Source: Amphiduros pacificus (taxonomy: Eukaryota; Annelida; Polychaeta; Phyllodocida; Hesionidae). Taken from it: a stretch of 64,000 nucleotides of DNA. The stretch spans positions 24,649,995 to 24,713,994 of the forward strand of contig OX439011.1 of NCBI GenBank assembly GCA_949316495.1. The letters are read 5' to 3'. Within the stretch, counting starts at the first letter, position 1. Every line of letters starts with the position of its first letter. The position numbers were made by a program, and so were the translations under genes. Of the stretch, positions 14,401 through 24,580 are shown piece by piece. Below the pieces are notes generated by a model that worked only from the letters and a program-made list of their open reading frames with translations, had not been told where the DNA came from and did no database searches.

Positions 14401-17400
14401 TTTGCCACGGTCCGGCATATTTTCCGCCGTAGTCGGACCTCATGTCCGACATGTATTTTGTGTAAATTCTAACTTTTCTCAAAACTTATCCCTCGATAAG
14501 ATCGGCAGTCATTTTTAAAGTAAAACGTAAATAAGAAGTGTCAGGGATCCATCATTGCGCAATACATTAATATTTTCAATGCGAATGAATAGCGACCGAT
14601 CCTTTTCGCGCCAAAAATAAGAGCCTGTCCCCGTCACTTCCGGTTTTCGTAATGACGACCTCGTGTCTTGTATGCGTATTTAAGCATTGTTAAACTTGCA
14701 TTTTCTCTGACTTGTGCATTCTTTAAACTTATCAAATGAAGGCGGACTATTGCTGACACGTGTCAGAATATTTCTGTGTGTAAAATAAAACAAAGATTTT
14801 AATTATATCGCCGTTTGGGAGGCTTGTATCTGGCTTGTTTACTTTTCACGCTGATATTCTTTCTTCTTTTTTTCGGTCCGGTAAAAATGTTTTCGGTCCG
14901 GCAAAAAAGTCATCTTTGCCGGACCGAGTGTCCGTTGAAGGTCTGGTGACTATCGGGAAGACTGTACGTTGGACCGTAACCACTGACTGGGACTTTTTTT
15001 TACTCGGACCGGCTATTTTCATGCTATTGCCAGACCTTGTGTTTGGCAAAATCTTCACTTCTATCTGCCAATTTACATCAAATCATCATAAAACTGCGTA
15101 AAATGGAAATTTTCTTGTCAAGTGATGTTGACTGCCCCAGCCATTATTTTGAATTCTGCAGAAAAAAATTTATGCGAATTCTGATTGGTTAATAATCAAG
15201 TTTCAGCTCAGGAGGTTTCAGAAAGCAAGAAATGGTGATCAAAGCTATGTTTACTTGGAAATCAATCTTATTGTTTTAGCCTTATTTAATATAAATAAAT
15301 GGCAGTGGGTGATAACAATACCTCATAAGATATGGGGTATTGGTGATAATTAATAATAACTGCAGGTCAGTTAGCATCTGGCCTGTCTCAGGTACAATTT
15401 GTCTCTGGTGCTTTTTGGCTTGTAATATTATGCGGTTCAGATAGAACCAGTGACAGTCATGCTGATCCAGTAATTCTGCAGGACCGACAGTCAGCAGAGT
15501 AAACTAGTCTCTTAAAGTCTGAATTTGTATTTAAAGGCAGTTTCTGGAGGGGGGGGGGGTAAAACTTCAGGCAGTTTCTGGAGGGGGGGGGGGTCGTTCT
15601 CTTTTTATAATGTACACCATATGAATGTTGTATCTGACAGAAATATGCAAAATTTTATTTCAGAATACATTGAAATATAATCCAAGTTAAAAGTTAAATA
15701 GTAATATTTCAAGATAAGGTATAAACCGTGCATAATGTGCAGCAGTTGATACCTGACACATTGTCTCATAAATAAGCCAAAGCTATTGATTGCCATAATT
15801 GCAGGGCTCGTTTCTCTGTGATCAAATACCATCACTCGCAGTCAGCTGAGTGATATTTGCAGGGTTTTCCTCATGTTTCTGACCAAAATCACACCAAAAA
15901 GGCTTGCTGTCATTATGTCTGCTTGTATCGAGATTATCAGAATAGGATGACCTTAGTTATGACTTTGACTTGATTTTCAAGGTCATGGGGCTAAAATTTC
16001 ATTTTGCAATTATAGTTACAGTAGTTACAGTTGCAAGATTTTTACCAAACATTCATCTCATGAAGGCCGACAATTGATATTCTCAAACATGATGACCTTT
16101 ACCTTTGTTTCCAAGGTCACAGACTTGAAAATGACACCCACTACATTTGCTAATCATAACACTGTTTTCATTATATAGTGTAAGTGAAAGCTGCCAAATG
16201 ATAGATGACTGGCCTACTTATGAATCTTGTGTTAAAATTACCATTTACTGAGCAAAATCACCTGATAAATTACTGCAGGTTGATGAATGACAGCTGTGTT
16301 CATTGTGAGTACAATGTTGGGATGGTCCCTGGGACTGAGGAGTCCTGGAAACCCACCGATTTCTTTAGTTTTGTGACCATCCCGGTTCTTTTTACTTGAA
16401 CCGATGCTTGGAACCAGTACGGTACAAACTTATATATTGTTTATTGAGTTCAAAATATCTGAGAATGTAGCCACAAACCACACTTGTTTTCCATACTTGA
16501 AAGTGGAAGGTCAATCTGCACATGTGCTTATTTGGTTTCCGGCAACTCGATACATTCATGCAAATTTTATTTTTCAAAAGTTTATAATCAAGATTTACTG
16601 TAATTATAGGAATTAATTTATGACAGTTTATGCGAGTTTCTGCCATCTTTGGTGCCATAAACCCGAGAAGAAACCACTTTACCTTAATGTATAATACAGA
16701 GTAATGCCCATTTATGGTTTTGAAAAGCATGACAGAAGCCATGCAACCCTGGTTAGGGGGTGTTCAGAAATGATCCTTTGATCTTTGGGGTTGCTAGGCA
16801 ACTGTAACTATGTAGATCAGTAATTAAATCCCATCATTATCATTTGCTACACAGCCCTCAACAGTATCTTTATTGTTGCTAACTTTACTCAAAACAGCTA
16901 CATATATGCGTATATACTCTGAGCTGTCATGCCCAATCTGAAATACCTATTGACCTAGATTTAAACCATAGTTGCTAAAAATAGCCTCTGACTTATTATT
17001 ATTCAAGCAGCATGTTATTCTCCTTCCCAAAAATCCCCAATTATCACTCGCACATAGGTGGCGCTACGAATTTCGTGTGGGTCTGTAACTGACAGATTAT
17101 AACAAGAAATCACTGTTTTGAAGATATCTTAAAAACTACACCATTTATCATAAAACCGAAAACAGTTTTGAAATCAGTGAGATAATATGAAGATAGTAGA
17201 CAACTTTTGGAAGAAATGACATCGAGATAAACAAAACTTAAGTGTCTTTGATGCATAGTGAAGCAGTCACACCAACAGTCTTCCTGATAACCGCCGGACC
17301 GCCGGTCCAGACCGATATTTTTTGCCACGGTCCGGCATATTTTCTGTCGTAGTCGGACCTCATGTCCGACATGTATTTTGTGAAAATTCTAACTTTTTTC

Positions 17401-20400
17401 TAAATTTATCCATCGAGATGTTCGGCAGTCATTTTAAAAGTAAAACGTAAATACGAAGTGTCAGGGATCCATCATTGCGCAATACATTAATATTTTCAAT
17501 GCAAATGAATAGCGTGTGATCATTTTCGCGCCAAAAATAAGAGCCTGTCCCCGTCACTTCCGGTTTTCGTAATGGCGACCTCGTGTCTTATATGCGTAGT
17601 TAAGCATTGATAAACTCGCATTTTCTCTGACTTGTGCATACTTTAAACTTATTGAATGAAGGCGGACTGTTGCCGACACGTGTCAGAATATATCTACGTG
17701 TAAATTAAACAAAGATTTTGATTGTATCGCCGTTTGGGAAGCTTGTACCCGGACAATATGAGCGTGTTTACTTTTCACGCTTTTTTTTTGGTCCGGGAAA
17801 AATGCTTTCGGTCCGGGAAAAAAGTAAACTTTATCGGACCGATGTCCGTTGAAGGTCTGGTGACTATCGGGAAGACTGCACCAAGCCAAGGTGACGAGTT
17901 GGTCATGTCACTTCAGTCAGACAATCATACGCTTTCACACCATTGTCATCCAAAATCATTTGAATTTTATGATCAAAGACCTTTTTTGTCATTGTTTCCC
18001 AGCTCAAGCTTTGAAGGGGAATTGTTTGTAGCCTTTGTGCCATCTAAAATAGTTCCTACGAGGCTCTCAGGTGTCATGTCTTCCTGACAGCTCCGTCCCG
18101 ATTAACGATCATTTACAATAACTAATATTGTACAGAGCAATACATAACCAACATATTTAGATTCCTCATGCAATTTTAATACAGATTAAAAAAAAGTTTG
18201 TTCAATTTTATGGATTCTAGTCGAAATAAATGGGAAATCAGTGAGTGCTTCTCAGTACTGTTAATATTTGACTCACCGGAATGTGTGGCGACACCTAGTG
18301 GCCGACGGCGTATGACGTATGAGTTTGGAAAGGCAATATGCTGTGTCCCCTTCATGGGATGCCCAATGAAACCAATATTAAAACCAGGGAGAAATGACAA
18401 TAGTTATGGTGTTATACAAGGCACACAGTTGGCTGTGCATGTTGATATCTTAATATTTATCATTGTCTGTAAATTAGATCAGACAACAGAGTGCAAATGC
18501 ACTGAACAGACTGCAGCCTACTGTACCAAAACAAGGTCACGAGCTCAGACAGATATAAACAAATTGTTACAATTGCAATGCAATGTATATAGTAATACGG
18601 AATCTAGTTTTAGCCATGTATACTAAATCATATTATTGTTGACACCACAGATTATTACAGTAACTTTTGTGACATTTATCACATGGTTTCTAGTTTGGTC
18701 AGGTTAATGCACGATGATAGAAATACTTTGTGCCATCTGCTCTTGGTTACCCAAATGAGATTTTCAATATTCTTGCTTGAAACATGGTGAACAAGCCTTG
18801 AATACATGCTGATAAGCTTGATTAAAGGGAGAAACATATGAAAAAAAACTGATGGGGCAAGCACAGTGTGAGCTGTAATCTGCTTTATGGAGAAATACAT
18901 ACGGCTTTTCAATTTATTCCAAAAGGAGAATGACACCATGAATTTCCTGTTTTCTGCAAAGTTTTACTGTTGGTCTTCTGCAAAGCCTTGAACGTTTGTA
19001 AATGTCTTGGGCATTTTTATAGCATTCCTGGTGTGTTTCTGTAGAGTTTTACCTATTTGTATATTTTGTACTTGCAGATTCCCGGCAGATGGAAGATATG
19101 GACATCTCTCCGGGAAGCACACCCACCCACTCACGGCCAACATCACGCCCAAACTCCCACCAGGGCACACCCATCGCCAGTACGCCTGTCTCTATGACGA
19201 CCAGCTCATCATTAGACTGCACGCCAAGGTCGTATGCGTCGTCCATGTTGGGTGCCATATCGGCATTGCCACCACTGGTGTCGATGCAGGCGAAGGCGAC
19301 GCCCAGTCAGGACCTAACGCAACAAGCCATAGAAACGCTGCAGAAGCTCCACCAGGCTCTGCTAATACAGCGCCTACAGCAACATAACACCCCCCAGCTG
19401 CATAATGGTAACCTCCCCCTCTCTCATTATATATATATATATAACATGCCCCACCAGGCTGTAAATACAGCACCTACAGCAACATAACACCCCCCAGCTG
19501 CATAATGGTAACCTCCCCCTCTCTCATTATATATATATATATAACATGCCCCACCAGGCTGTAAATACAGCACCTACAGCAACATAACACCCCCCAGCTG
19601 CATAATGGTAACCTCCCCCTCTCTCATTATATATATATATATAACATGCCCCACCAGGCTCTGCTAATACAGCGCCTACAGCAACATAACACCCCCCAGC
19701 TGCATAATGGTAACCTCCCCCTCTCTCATTATATATATATATATAACATGCCCCACCAGGCTCTGCTAATACAGCGCCTACAGCAACATAACACCCCCCA
19801 GCTGCATAATGGTAACCTCCCCCTCTCTCATTATATATATATATATAACATGCCCCACCAGGCTCTGCTAATACAGCGCCTACAGCAACATAACACCCCC
19901 CAGCTGCATAATGGTAACCTCCCCCTCTCTCATTATATATATATATATAAAACATGCCCCACCAGGCTCTGTAAATACAGCACCTACAGCAACATAACAC
20001 CCCCAGCTGCATAATGGTAACCTCCCCCTCTCTCATTATATATATATATATATAACATGCCCCACCAGGCTCTGCTTGTACAATGCCTACAGCAACATAA
20101 CACCCCCCCCCCCAGGTGCATAATGGTAACCTCCCCCTCTCTCATTATATATAACATGCCTCCACCCCCCTCCCAGAAAAGTACAGGGGTAGATTTGTTT
20201 ATTTTTTAAAATTTTTGAACAGGATCAAATATATTGTAAGATAAGATACATACTTGATATATAAATGAAATTCTTTCTGAGAGTATGTCTCTTCTATCAA
20301 ATCACCCAATCCGCTGGATCAACCTAGGATAGGTGGGGTATAAAAACAAAATTCTTTTCTCTTCTTTGGCCCAAACCTCTGCACTCCGCTATGATTTCAA

Positions 20401-23400
20401 TAAGTCATTGTCTCTGGTCACCCTGCTGATACCTTCCTGACAAACATTGCCAGTTAATCATCTTTTAATACATTCTTTCAGCCACAAATTGTTCTCCACG
20501 GATAGGTGCCGAGACGACCACAGTGTCATCAAGTCTGGCCTCACCAATGGTCAACTCCAGTATAGCCTCGTCATCCCGCGTACATCATCATACAGAAGAC
20601 CCACGCGATCCACGCGAGGCTGCCCAAGGAAAGGAAAGTCCAAAGTCTGACAGCAAGTCAAGGTGGGTCCTCTCACTCAGTGCTTTTATCCGTTTGAGCA
20701 CAACTATTGCTTGGTCACTGAAAACAGGTGTTAATCAATTTTATGTTGTCATCTCCATCTAAATAATTTAAGACTGGCTGGTTAAGTTTACTTTTTCTGT
20801 CCTAAATTAACAGATAACATTACTTTGAACACGTTTAAGCCAAAAAGTCTGTCCCAGTTTTTCATTGTGGATTATAGACCTTAAGAAAAATGTCCTGCGT
20901 AGCCATAAATTTTTTCGTGTACACTGTACGCAGCAAACATAATAACATAATTACCTGAGCTTAATTTAGTGGATAATTTTGGGGTGACATGTTTTTTTAG
21001 GAGAGAGAGTCCGACACCGAGCCACAGCAGCAGCTCACAGAGTCTTTCATTGTCTAGTTCACTGGCAGCGGCGGCGGCCAGGAAACAGGACTCTGTACAG
21101 CTGACACCCACCCTAGCTAACTATTACAAGGAGGACCTCATTGGCCACGTGCTGGGCTGGCAGTCAGACCAGGCAGAGAGACAGGTGAGTCACGCTTATC
21201 CACTTGCCATCCTAAAGTAGAAAAGGCAAGGATCCTAGAGAAATAGCTGGGCGACGATCACAGTCCATGACCAGTTGCCGTCCTAAATCAATCTCGGCAA
21301 ATTATCTTGTCTTGAAAAAAGTTGGCAGTACAGGTATGGACTATATTTTGAGTTGTTGACTGTTTGCTAGGATACTTAGAAGTAAGGCGATACTATTTCA
21401 TTGATAAACAGTCACAGCACCATTATGATGTCACTGCTCCTTCAAGTACATGAAATAGTGCACGTAACAGGCAGCATGTAGGACAGTAACTAGGTCATGG
21501 GGCCAGATATCAACTTTTATATTGCAGAAAAAACCCTGTGTATCAATGCTTATGACAAAATTGTCACTATCTAATTTGATAAGAAATGGCTTCAATTGCA
21601 TTTTGCTTCAATACGGTCTTTTTTACCCTCAGCCCCTGATGAAATCAGGCTGAGGGTATTGCAGTACTCCTGGCGTGGGTATGTATGTATGTATGTATGT
21701 CTGTATGTCTGTATGTATGTCTGTAGCGAACATCCTTGTCATCGCGATAACTCAAGAACAAATGATGGCAGCTTCATGAAACTTGACACACATATGCATC
21801 TGGTGAAAACCTCGGACGAGTTCGATGGACGGCGACCTTGACCTATTTTTCAAGGTCACAGGGACAATTATGTGAAATCCCAAGAATCACAATAACTCAA
21901 GAACGAATAATGGTAGCTATATTAGATTTGACACACATAAGTATCTGGTGAAGACCTCAGAATTTTTTCTATGAAAATGACCTTCACCTACTTTTCAAGG
22001 TCACAGGGACAATTATGTGAAATCATCTTGTCATCGCGATAACTCGAGAACAAATGATGGCAGCTTCATGAAACTTGACACACAAAAGCATCTGGTGAAA
22101 ACCTTGAATGAGTTCGATGGATGGCGACCTTGACCTATTTTTCAAGGTCACGGACAATTATGTGAAATCCCAAGAATCGCAATAACTCAAGAATGAATGA
22201 TGGCAGCTTTATGAGATTTGACACACACAAGCATCTGGTGAAGACCTCAGAATTTTTTCTTTGAAACATGACCTTTACCTACTTTTCAAGGTCACAGGGA
22301 TAATTATGTGAAATCATCCTTGTCATCGTGATAACTCAAGAACAAATGATGGCAGCTTCATGAAACTTTACACGCATAAGCATCTGGTGAAAACCTCGGA
22401 CTAGTTCGGTGGACGGCGACCTTGACCTATTTTTCAAGGTCACAGGGACAATTATGTGAAATCCCAAGAATCGCAATAACTCAAGAACGAATGATGGCAG
22501 CTTTATGAGATTTCACACACACAAGCATCTGGTGAAGACCTCAGACTTTTCTTGATGGAACATGACCTTCACCTGATTTCAAGGTCACAGGGACAATTAT
22601 GTGAAATCATCCTTGTCATCGTGATAACTTAAGAACAAATGATGGCAGCTTCATGAAACTTTACACGCATAAGCATCTGGTGAAAACCTCGGACTTGTTC
22701 GGTGGACAGCGGCCTCGACCTATTTTTCAAGGTCACAGGGACAATTACGTGAAATCCCAAGAATCGCAATAACTCAAGAACGAATGATGGCAGCTTTATG
22801 AGATTTGACACACACAAGCATCTGGTGAAGACCTCAGAATTTTTTCTTTGAAACATGACCTTCACCTACTTTTCAAGGTCACAGGGATAATTATGTGAAA
22901 TCATCCTTGTCATCGTGATAACTCAAGAACAAATGATGGCAGCTTCATGAAACTTGACACGCATAAGCATCTGGTGAAAACCTCGGACTAGTTCGGTGGA
23001 CGGCGACCTTGACCTATTTTTCAAGGTCACAGGGACAATTATGTGAAATCCCAAGAATCGCAATAACTCAAGAACGAATGATGGCAGCTTTATGAGATTT
23101 GACACACACAAGCATCTGGTGAAGACCTCAGACTTCTCTTGATGGAACATGACCTTCACCTGATTTCAAGGTCACAGGGACAATTATGTGAAATCATCCT
23201 TGTCATCGTGATAACTTAAGAACAAATGATGGCAGCTTCATGAAAATTGACACACATAAGAATCTGGGAAGACTCCAGATGAGTTTGATGGACGGTGACC
23301 TTAACCTGCTTTTCAAGGTCACAGGCCCATATCAATAATTCTAGAGTAAATGATGACAGTTTCATGATACTTGACACACCTAAGCTATCAAAGGAAGTAG

Positions 23401-24146
23401 ATTTTATGGGTTTTTTACCCCTGCATCAATTTGCCTTGGTGCAGTGACGTTTTGTTCACAAATATTGTGTGGAGCGAATGTTGTGCAATGAGTTACCAGG
23501 GCTGAGGGTTGATGCATCTCTGATGCCTATGTTTTAAACCAGTGAAAAAAAAAAAGTTAAGTGATGTATTGATAAAAATTTCCCTTGTCAATGGTATGCA
23601 ACTTTATTTTCCTTGTTTGGTTCAACCTTTGTGATCCATGAATATAACAAATGAAATGTTGCCTTTTGTTTGCTTATCTTAACTGTGTGGTTGTGTTTGT
23701 GTTGAAGGCGCGGCAGGCTAACCGCTACTCAGAAGAGGCCCACAGTGTAGGAAGCCTGCAGTGTACACAAGTATCAGTCGAGCTCAAGAAAGCACGCTCC
23801 ATGGTACGCATAGCAGAGATACAATCCACGCTCCAGGAACAAAGGTAAATCCTTCATATCACCTCGGAGCACTCACTCCTCCAACAAATAGTGATTTATA
23901 GGTCAAAATATTTATCACTAATTTTTATGTTTCATTATGAAAATGTTATGCAAAAACTTGGGATTTTACATTAAATATTTAAACTCGTTGATGAAAGGTC
24001 AGTAAATGCTCGTTAATGTTTTGAATGCATAACTGATTATTTTTCCTCGTTATTTCTACTTCAGAATACTGTTTCTACGACAACAAATCAAGGAGCTAGA
24101 AAGTATGAAAAGTATGAACAGTTTTATGCCCTATCAAGACACGTAG
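2301..24146 (+). CDS. WAC: WW domain-containing adapter with coiled-coil (WAC), 5'-partial, nine exons
   Basis: Coding exons are 2301-2454, 6533-6782, 9665-9765, 10855-11322, 19078-19407, 20482-20662, 21001-21184, 23708-23844 and 24065-24146. Every join has AG/GT borders and matching phase, and together they give one open frame of 628 residues plus TAG. Recognition rests on the WW domain (Trp at visible residues 104 and 126, Pro 129, with the KKYYYN core) and the C-terminal block with [31 protein letters not shown] and NSFM, which is the WAC signature. In animals WAC binds RNA polymerase II through the WW domain and RNF20/RNF40 through the coiled coil, promoting H2B monoubiquitination in the nucleus. 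The human protein is 647 residues, so only about the first 20 residues are missing; I could not find that first coding exon in 1-2300. The large middle is Ser/Thr/Pro/Arg-rich and looks disordered. Family assignment is very secure. Confidence 0.95.
3372..4877. repeat. 41-bp minisatellite, about 37 copies
   Basis: Head-to-tail units CAGACTGCCAYACTCCAGGA followed by GGWGTGAGATGATGGAACCCT, with some units lacking GAT. CACTCC/GGAGTG inside the unit can form a short hairpin. It lies in the WAC intron between 2454 and 6533. Confidence 0.97.
4878..6532 (+). other. WAC intron, no feature seen
   Basis: AT-rich intron between the minisatellite and the WW exon. I see no further exon, repeat copy or motif with support. 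Confidence 0.5.
6533..6782 (+). CDS. WAC: WAC exon carrying the WW domain
   Basis: Acceptor gcattttcag, donor GACCC|gtaagt. The first half is a Ser/Gly-rich linker. The second half is a WW domain running from the [18 protein letters not shown] segment to KWEKPKEW, with both signature Trp residues and the Pro after the second one. The exon enters after 1 nt and leaves in phase 2. Confidence 0.95.
7300..9201 (+). mobile_element. Helentron-like non-autonomous element, copy 1 (full)
   Basis: The 5' end ACCCTCAGCC folds on the following GGCTGAGGGT with an inner CTGAT/ATCAG stem, then comes a (GTAT)n microsatellite, then about 11 core monomers of about 146 bp in two alternating types, then a 3' end with GGGCTGAGGGT (inverted copy of the 5' end) and a GCATC-TCT-GATGC hairpin just before CTATGTTT. 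No target duplication is visible. This layout fits pearl elements and non-autonomous Helentrons of molluscs. It encodes no protein. Confidence 0.75.
7356..7402. repeat. (GTAT)n microsatellite of the Helentron-like element
   Basis: Tetranucleotide run with a few GTCT units; recurs at the same internal place in copies 3 and 4. Confidence 0.9.
9665..9765 (+). CDS. WAC: WAC exon after the WW domain
   Basis: Acceptor tatatttcag, donor AGCAAAT|gtaagt. Read in the phase set by the WW exon it encodes 33 residues ([17 protein letters not shown], later YPSSTASK). Reading it from internal ATGs in another frame gives a different, misleading peptide. The junction phases (2 in, 1 out) are what fix it. Confidence 0.85.
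10205..10305. repeat. GAGTCAC short tandem repeats
   Basis: Degenerate units of about 10 bp built on GAGTCACACT or GAGTCACGCC. TGAGTCA resembles AP-1 sites but is part of the repeat. Confidence 0.7.
10447..10846. repeat. 16-bp minisatellite abutting a WAC acceptor
   Basis: About 24 units of the form TTCTCAATGATTGATG or TTCTCAATGACTAGTG. The array runs to within about 10 bp of the exon start at 10855, so its last unit supplies the branch-point region. Confidence 0.92.
10855..11322 (+). CDS. WAC: WAC exon, Ser/Tyr/Arg-rich disordered region
   Basis: Acceptor ggttgcag, donor AATGAAG|gtgggt, phase 1 in and 1 out. It encodes about 156 residues rich in Ser, Arg, His, Tyr and Thr, including [19 protein letters not shown]. 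No folded domain is visible. A 16-bp minisatellite comes to within about 10 bp of its acceptor. A second frame is open over most of the exon (10837-11415) but is not supported by splice phase. Confidence 0.88.
11440..11580 (+). repeat. Old dispersed repeat family 3, copy b
   Basis: Shares the GATTGGTCAAA, TCATCTGCTCA and AGTTCACAAACATTAC blocks with the copy at 13680. Confidence 0.4.
11733..13105 (+). mobile_element. Helentron-like element, copy 2 (5'-truncated, split)
   Basis: Lacks the 5' end and most monomers. It runs from a partial core at 11733 to 12012, is interrupted by the hAT-type element at 12013-13013, and ends at the family 3' hairpin near 13105. Confidence 0.75.
12013..13013. 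mobile_element. hAT-type non-autonomous DNA transposon
   Basis: 1,001 bp with ends TAGGGCATCA / TGATGCCCTA, flanked by a perfect 8-bp target duplication CGGTGACG (12005-12012 and 13014-13021). TAGGG ends and an 8-bp duplication are the hAT signature. Subterminal regions are dense in TATCGATA-type palindromes. No transposase frame. It sits inside Helentron-like copy 2. Confidence 0.92.
13511..13609 (+). repeat. tRNA-derived SINE family B, 3' fragment
   Basis: TCGACTCCCACTACTGACAG through TTGCTGAAAGGGTC matches the non-tRNA body of the fuller inverted copy at 47193-47363. Confidence 0.6.
13680..13890 (+). repeat. Old dispersed repeat family 3, copies c (doubled start)
   Basis: The opening segment (ATGTAACATGCATTTTGATT) appears twice about 90 bp apart before the rest of the repeat. 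Confidence 0.55.
14356..14964. mobile_element. MITE with 6-bp target duplication, copy 1
   Basis: About 609 bp, ends CAGTCTTCCCGATA / TATCGGGAAGACTG, flanked by TACGTT on both sides (14350-14355 and 14965-14970). Near both ends there are GGACCG-rich palindromes. No coding capacity. Superfamily unclear; 6-bp duplications are known for Dada among others. Confidence 0.88.
14965..17275 (+). other. WAC long intron between two MITE copies
   Basis: Apart from the core-monomer relic near 15945 and two GGCAGTTTCTGGA-plus-poly(G) repeats at 15536-15595, I see no exon or element here. Confidence 0.45.
15945..16135 (+). repeat. Old relic of the core monomer
   Basis: Two diverged ATGACCTT...TTTTCAAGGTCAYRGG-type segments, without family ends, in the long WAC intron. 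Confidence 0.5.
17276..17878. mobile_element. MITE with 6-bp target duplication, copy 2
   Basis: About 603 bp, highly similar to copy 1 in the same orientation, flanked by CACCAA on both sides (17270-17275 and 17879-17884). The independent 6-bp duplication confirms the element borders. Confidence 0.9.
19078..19407 (+). CDS. WAC: WAC exon whose 3' end seeds a tandem array
   Basis: Acceptor tacttgcag, donor CATAATG|gtaacc, phase 1 in and 1 out. It encodes 109 residues: a Ser/Thr/Pro stretch ([19 protein letters not shown]), then a predicted helix ([20 protein letters not shown]) that lines up with the LLPALQATLQ segment of human WAC. The last 57 bases and the donor are repeated downstream in a roughly 102-bp array. 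Confidence 0.88.
19350..20155. repeat. 100-102-bp tandem array of a WAC exon end
   Basis: Eight units: the first is the last 57 bp of the WAC exon plus its donor, and seven follow in the intron. Each carries a CCCCACCAG acceptor-like site, the exon-like segment with CTACAGCAACATAACACC, the donor AATG|GTAACC and a short (AT)n. Confidence 0.95.
20156..20481 (+). other. WAC intron remainder
   Basis: AT-rich, C-run near 20102-20170 and no further exon seen before the acceptor at 20481. Confidence 0.4.
20482..20662 (+). CDS. WAC: WAC exon, Ser-rich linker
   Basis: Acceptor cattctttcag, donor TCAAG|gtgggt, phase 1 in and 2 out. It encodes about 60 residues ([20 protein letters not shown], then [18 protein letters not shown]). 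It is low complexity and its place in the gene is fixed mainly by splice sites and phase. Confidence 0.82.
21001..21184 (+). CDS. WAC: WAC exon opening the conserved C-terminal block
   Basis: Acceptor gtttttttag, donor AGACAG|gtgagt, phase 2 in and 0 out. After a Ser run and an Ala run it encodes [20 protein letters not shown] and QSDQAERQ, matching the [21 protein letters not shown] region of human WAC. Confidence 0.92.
21625..23534 (+). mobile_element. Helentron-like element, copy 3 (full)
   Basis: Same ends, same GTAT/GTCT microsatellite and about 11 core monomers as copy 1. It lies in the WAC intron before the coiled-coil exon, ending about 175 bp from that exon's weak acceptor. Confidence 0.75.
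23708..23844 (+). CDS. WAC: WAC exon, C-terminal coiled coil
   Basis: The acceptor is weak (tgtgttgaag). The donor is CAAAG|gtaaat. Phase is 0 in and 2 out. It encodes [18 protein letters not shown] and [20 protein letters not shown], the helical segment that in the family forms the RNF20/40-binding coiled coil. The homology is strong enough to accept the acceptor, which lacks a pyrimidine tract. Confidence 0.93.
24065..24146 (+). CDS. WAC: WAC terminal coding exon
   Basis: Acceptor atttctacttcag. It encodes [18 protein letters not shown] and NSFMPYQDT, then TAG. The human protein ends shortly after NSFMV, so this protein is five residues longer at the C-terminus. Confidence 0.95.
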
Positions 24147-24580
24147 TAACCAATGTGGACAGTAGAGGACACCACTGAGCTGCATGTCCTTGCCACAAGA
24201 GGGCATGACAGCTGCTGTACTAGCTGGGGCTGGCACAACGCCAAACAGCGTTAGCACAACTTGTGATATACTGATGCGCCATCTTTTGGCACGGCCAAGC
24301 ACTAACACATGGAGAGATTCACCAAGCCTGGGCCATTAGACATTCACTTTGTGTCCTGTCATAGACCTTCCCACAGGATTTGTCCTCCACAAAATGATCC
24401 TAAGATTGTGACCTGCTGCGGAGTAATCATCAAGTGCATTGGGCGGATTTCCTTTCTGATTGTTTGGAAGGATGAAAACCTATAGTCTTGACTGCATGCT
24501 TTACAAATTCTGGAAGTGAATCTGAGAAAATTGAAAAAAAAAACATATTTAATTTAATAGAATAAAACTGCTTATAAATT
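24147..24580 (+). other. WAC: Probable WAC 3' UTR
   Basis: Non-coding sequence following the WAC stop. The first canonical AATAAA is at 24561-24566, followed by an A-rich stretch near 24584, so a short 3' UTR of about 430 nt is plausible. Longer 3' UTRs reaching further AATAAA motifs cannot be excluded. Confidence 0.45.
24561..24566 (+). promoter_or_regulatory. Candidate poly(A) signal of WAC
   Basis: AATAAA 415 nt after the stop codon on the coding strand. The genomic A-run just downstream could mimic a poly(A) tail in cDNA data. Confidence 0.4.

Noticed and set aside
19527-20036. 169-residue frame with [18 protein letters not shown] repeats
   Set aside because: Antisense of the 102-bp WAC exon-end array.
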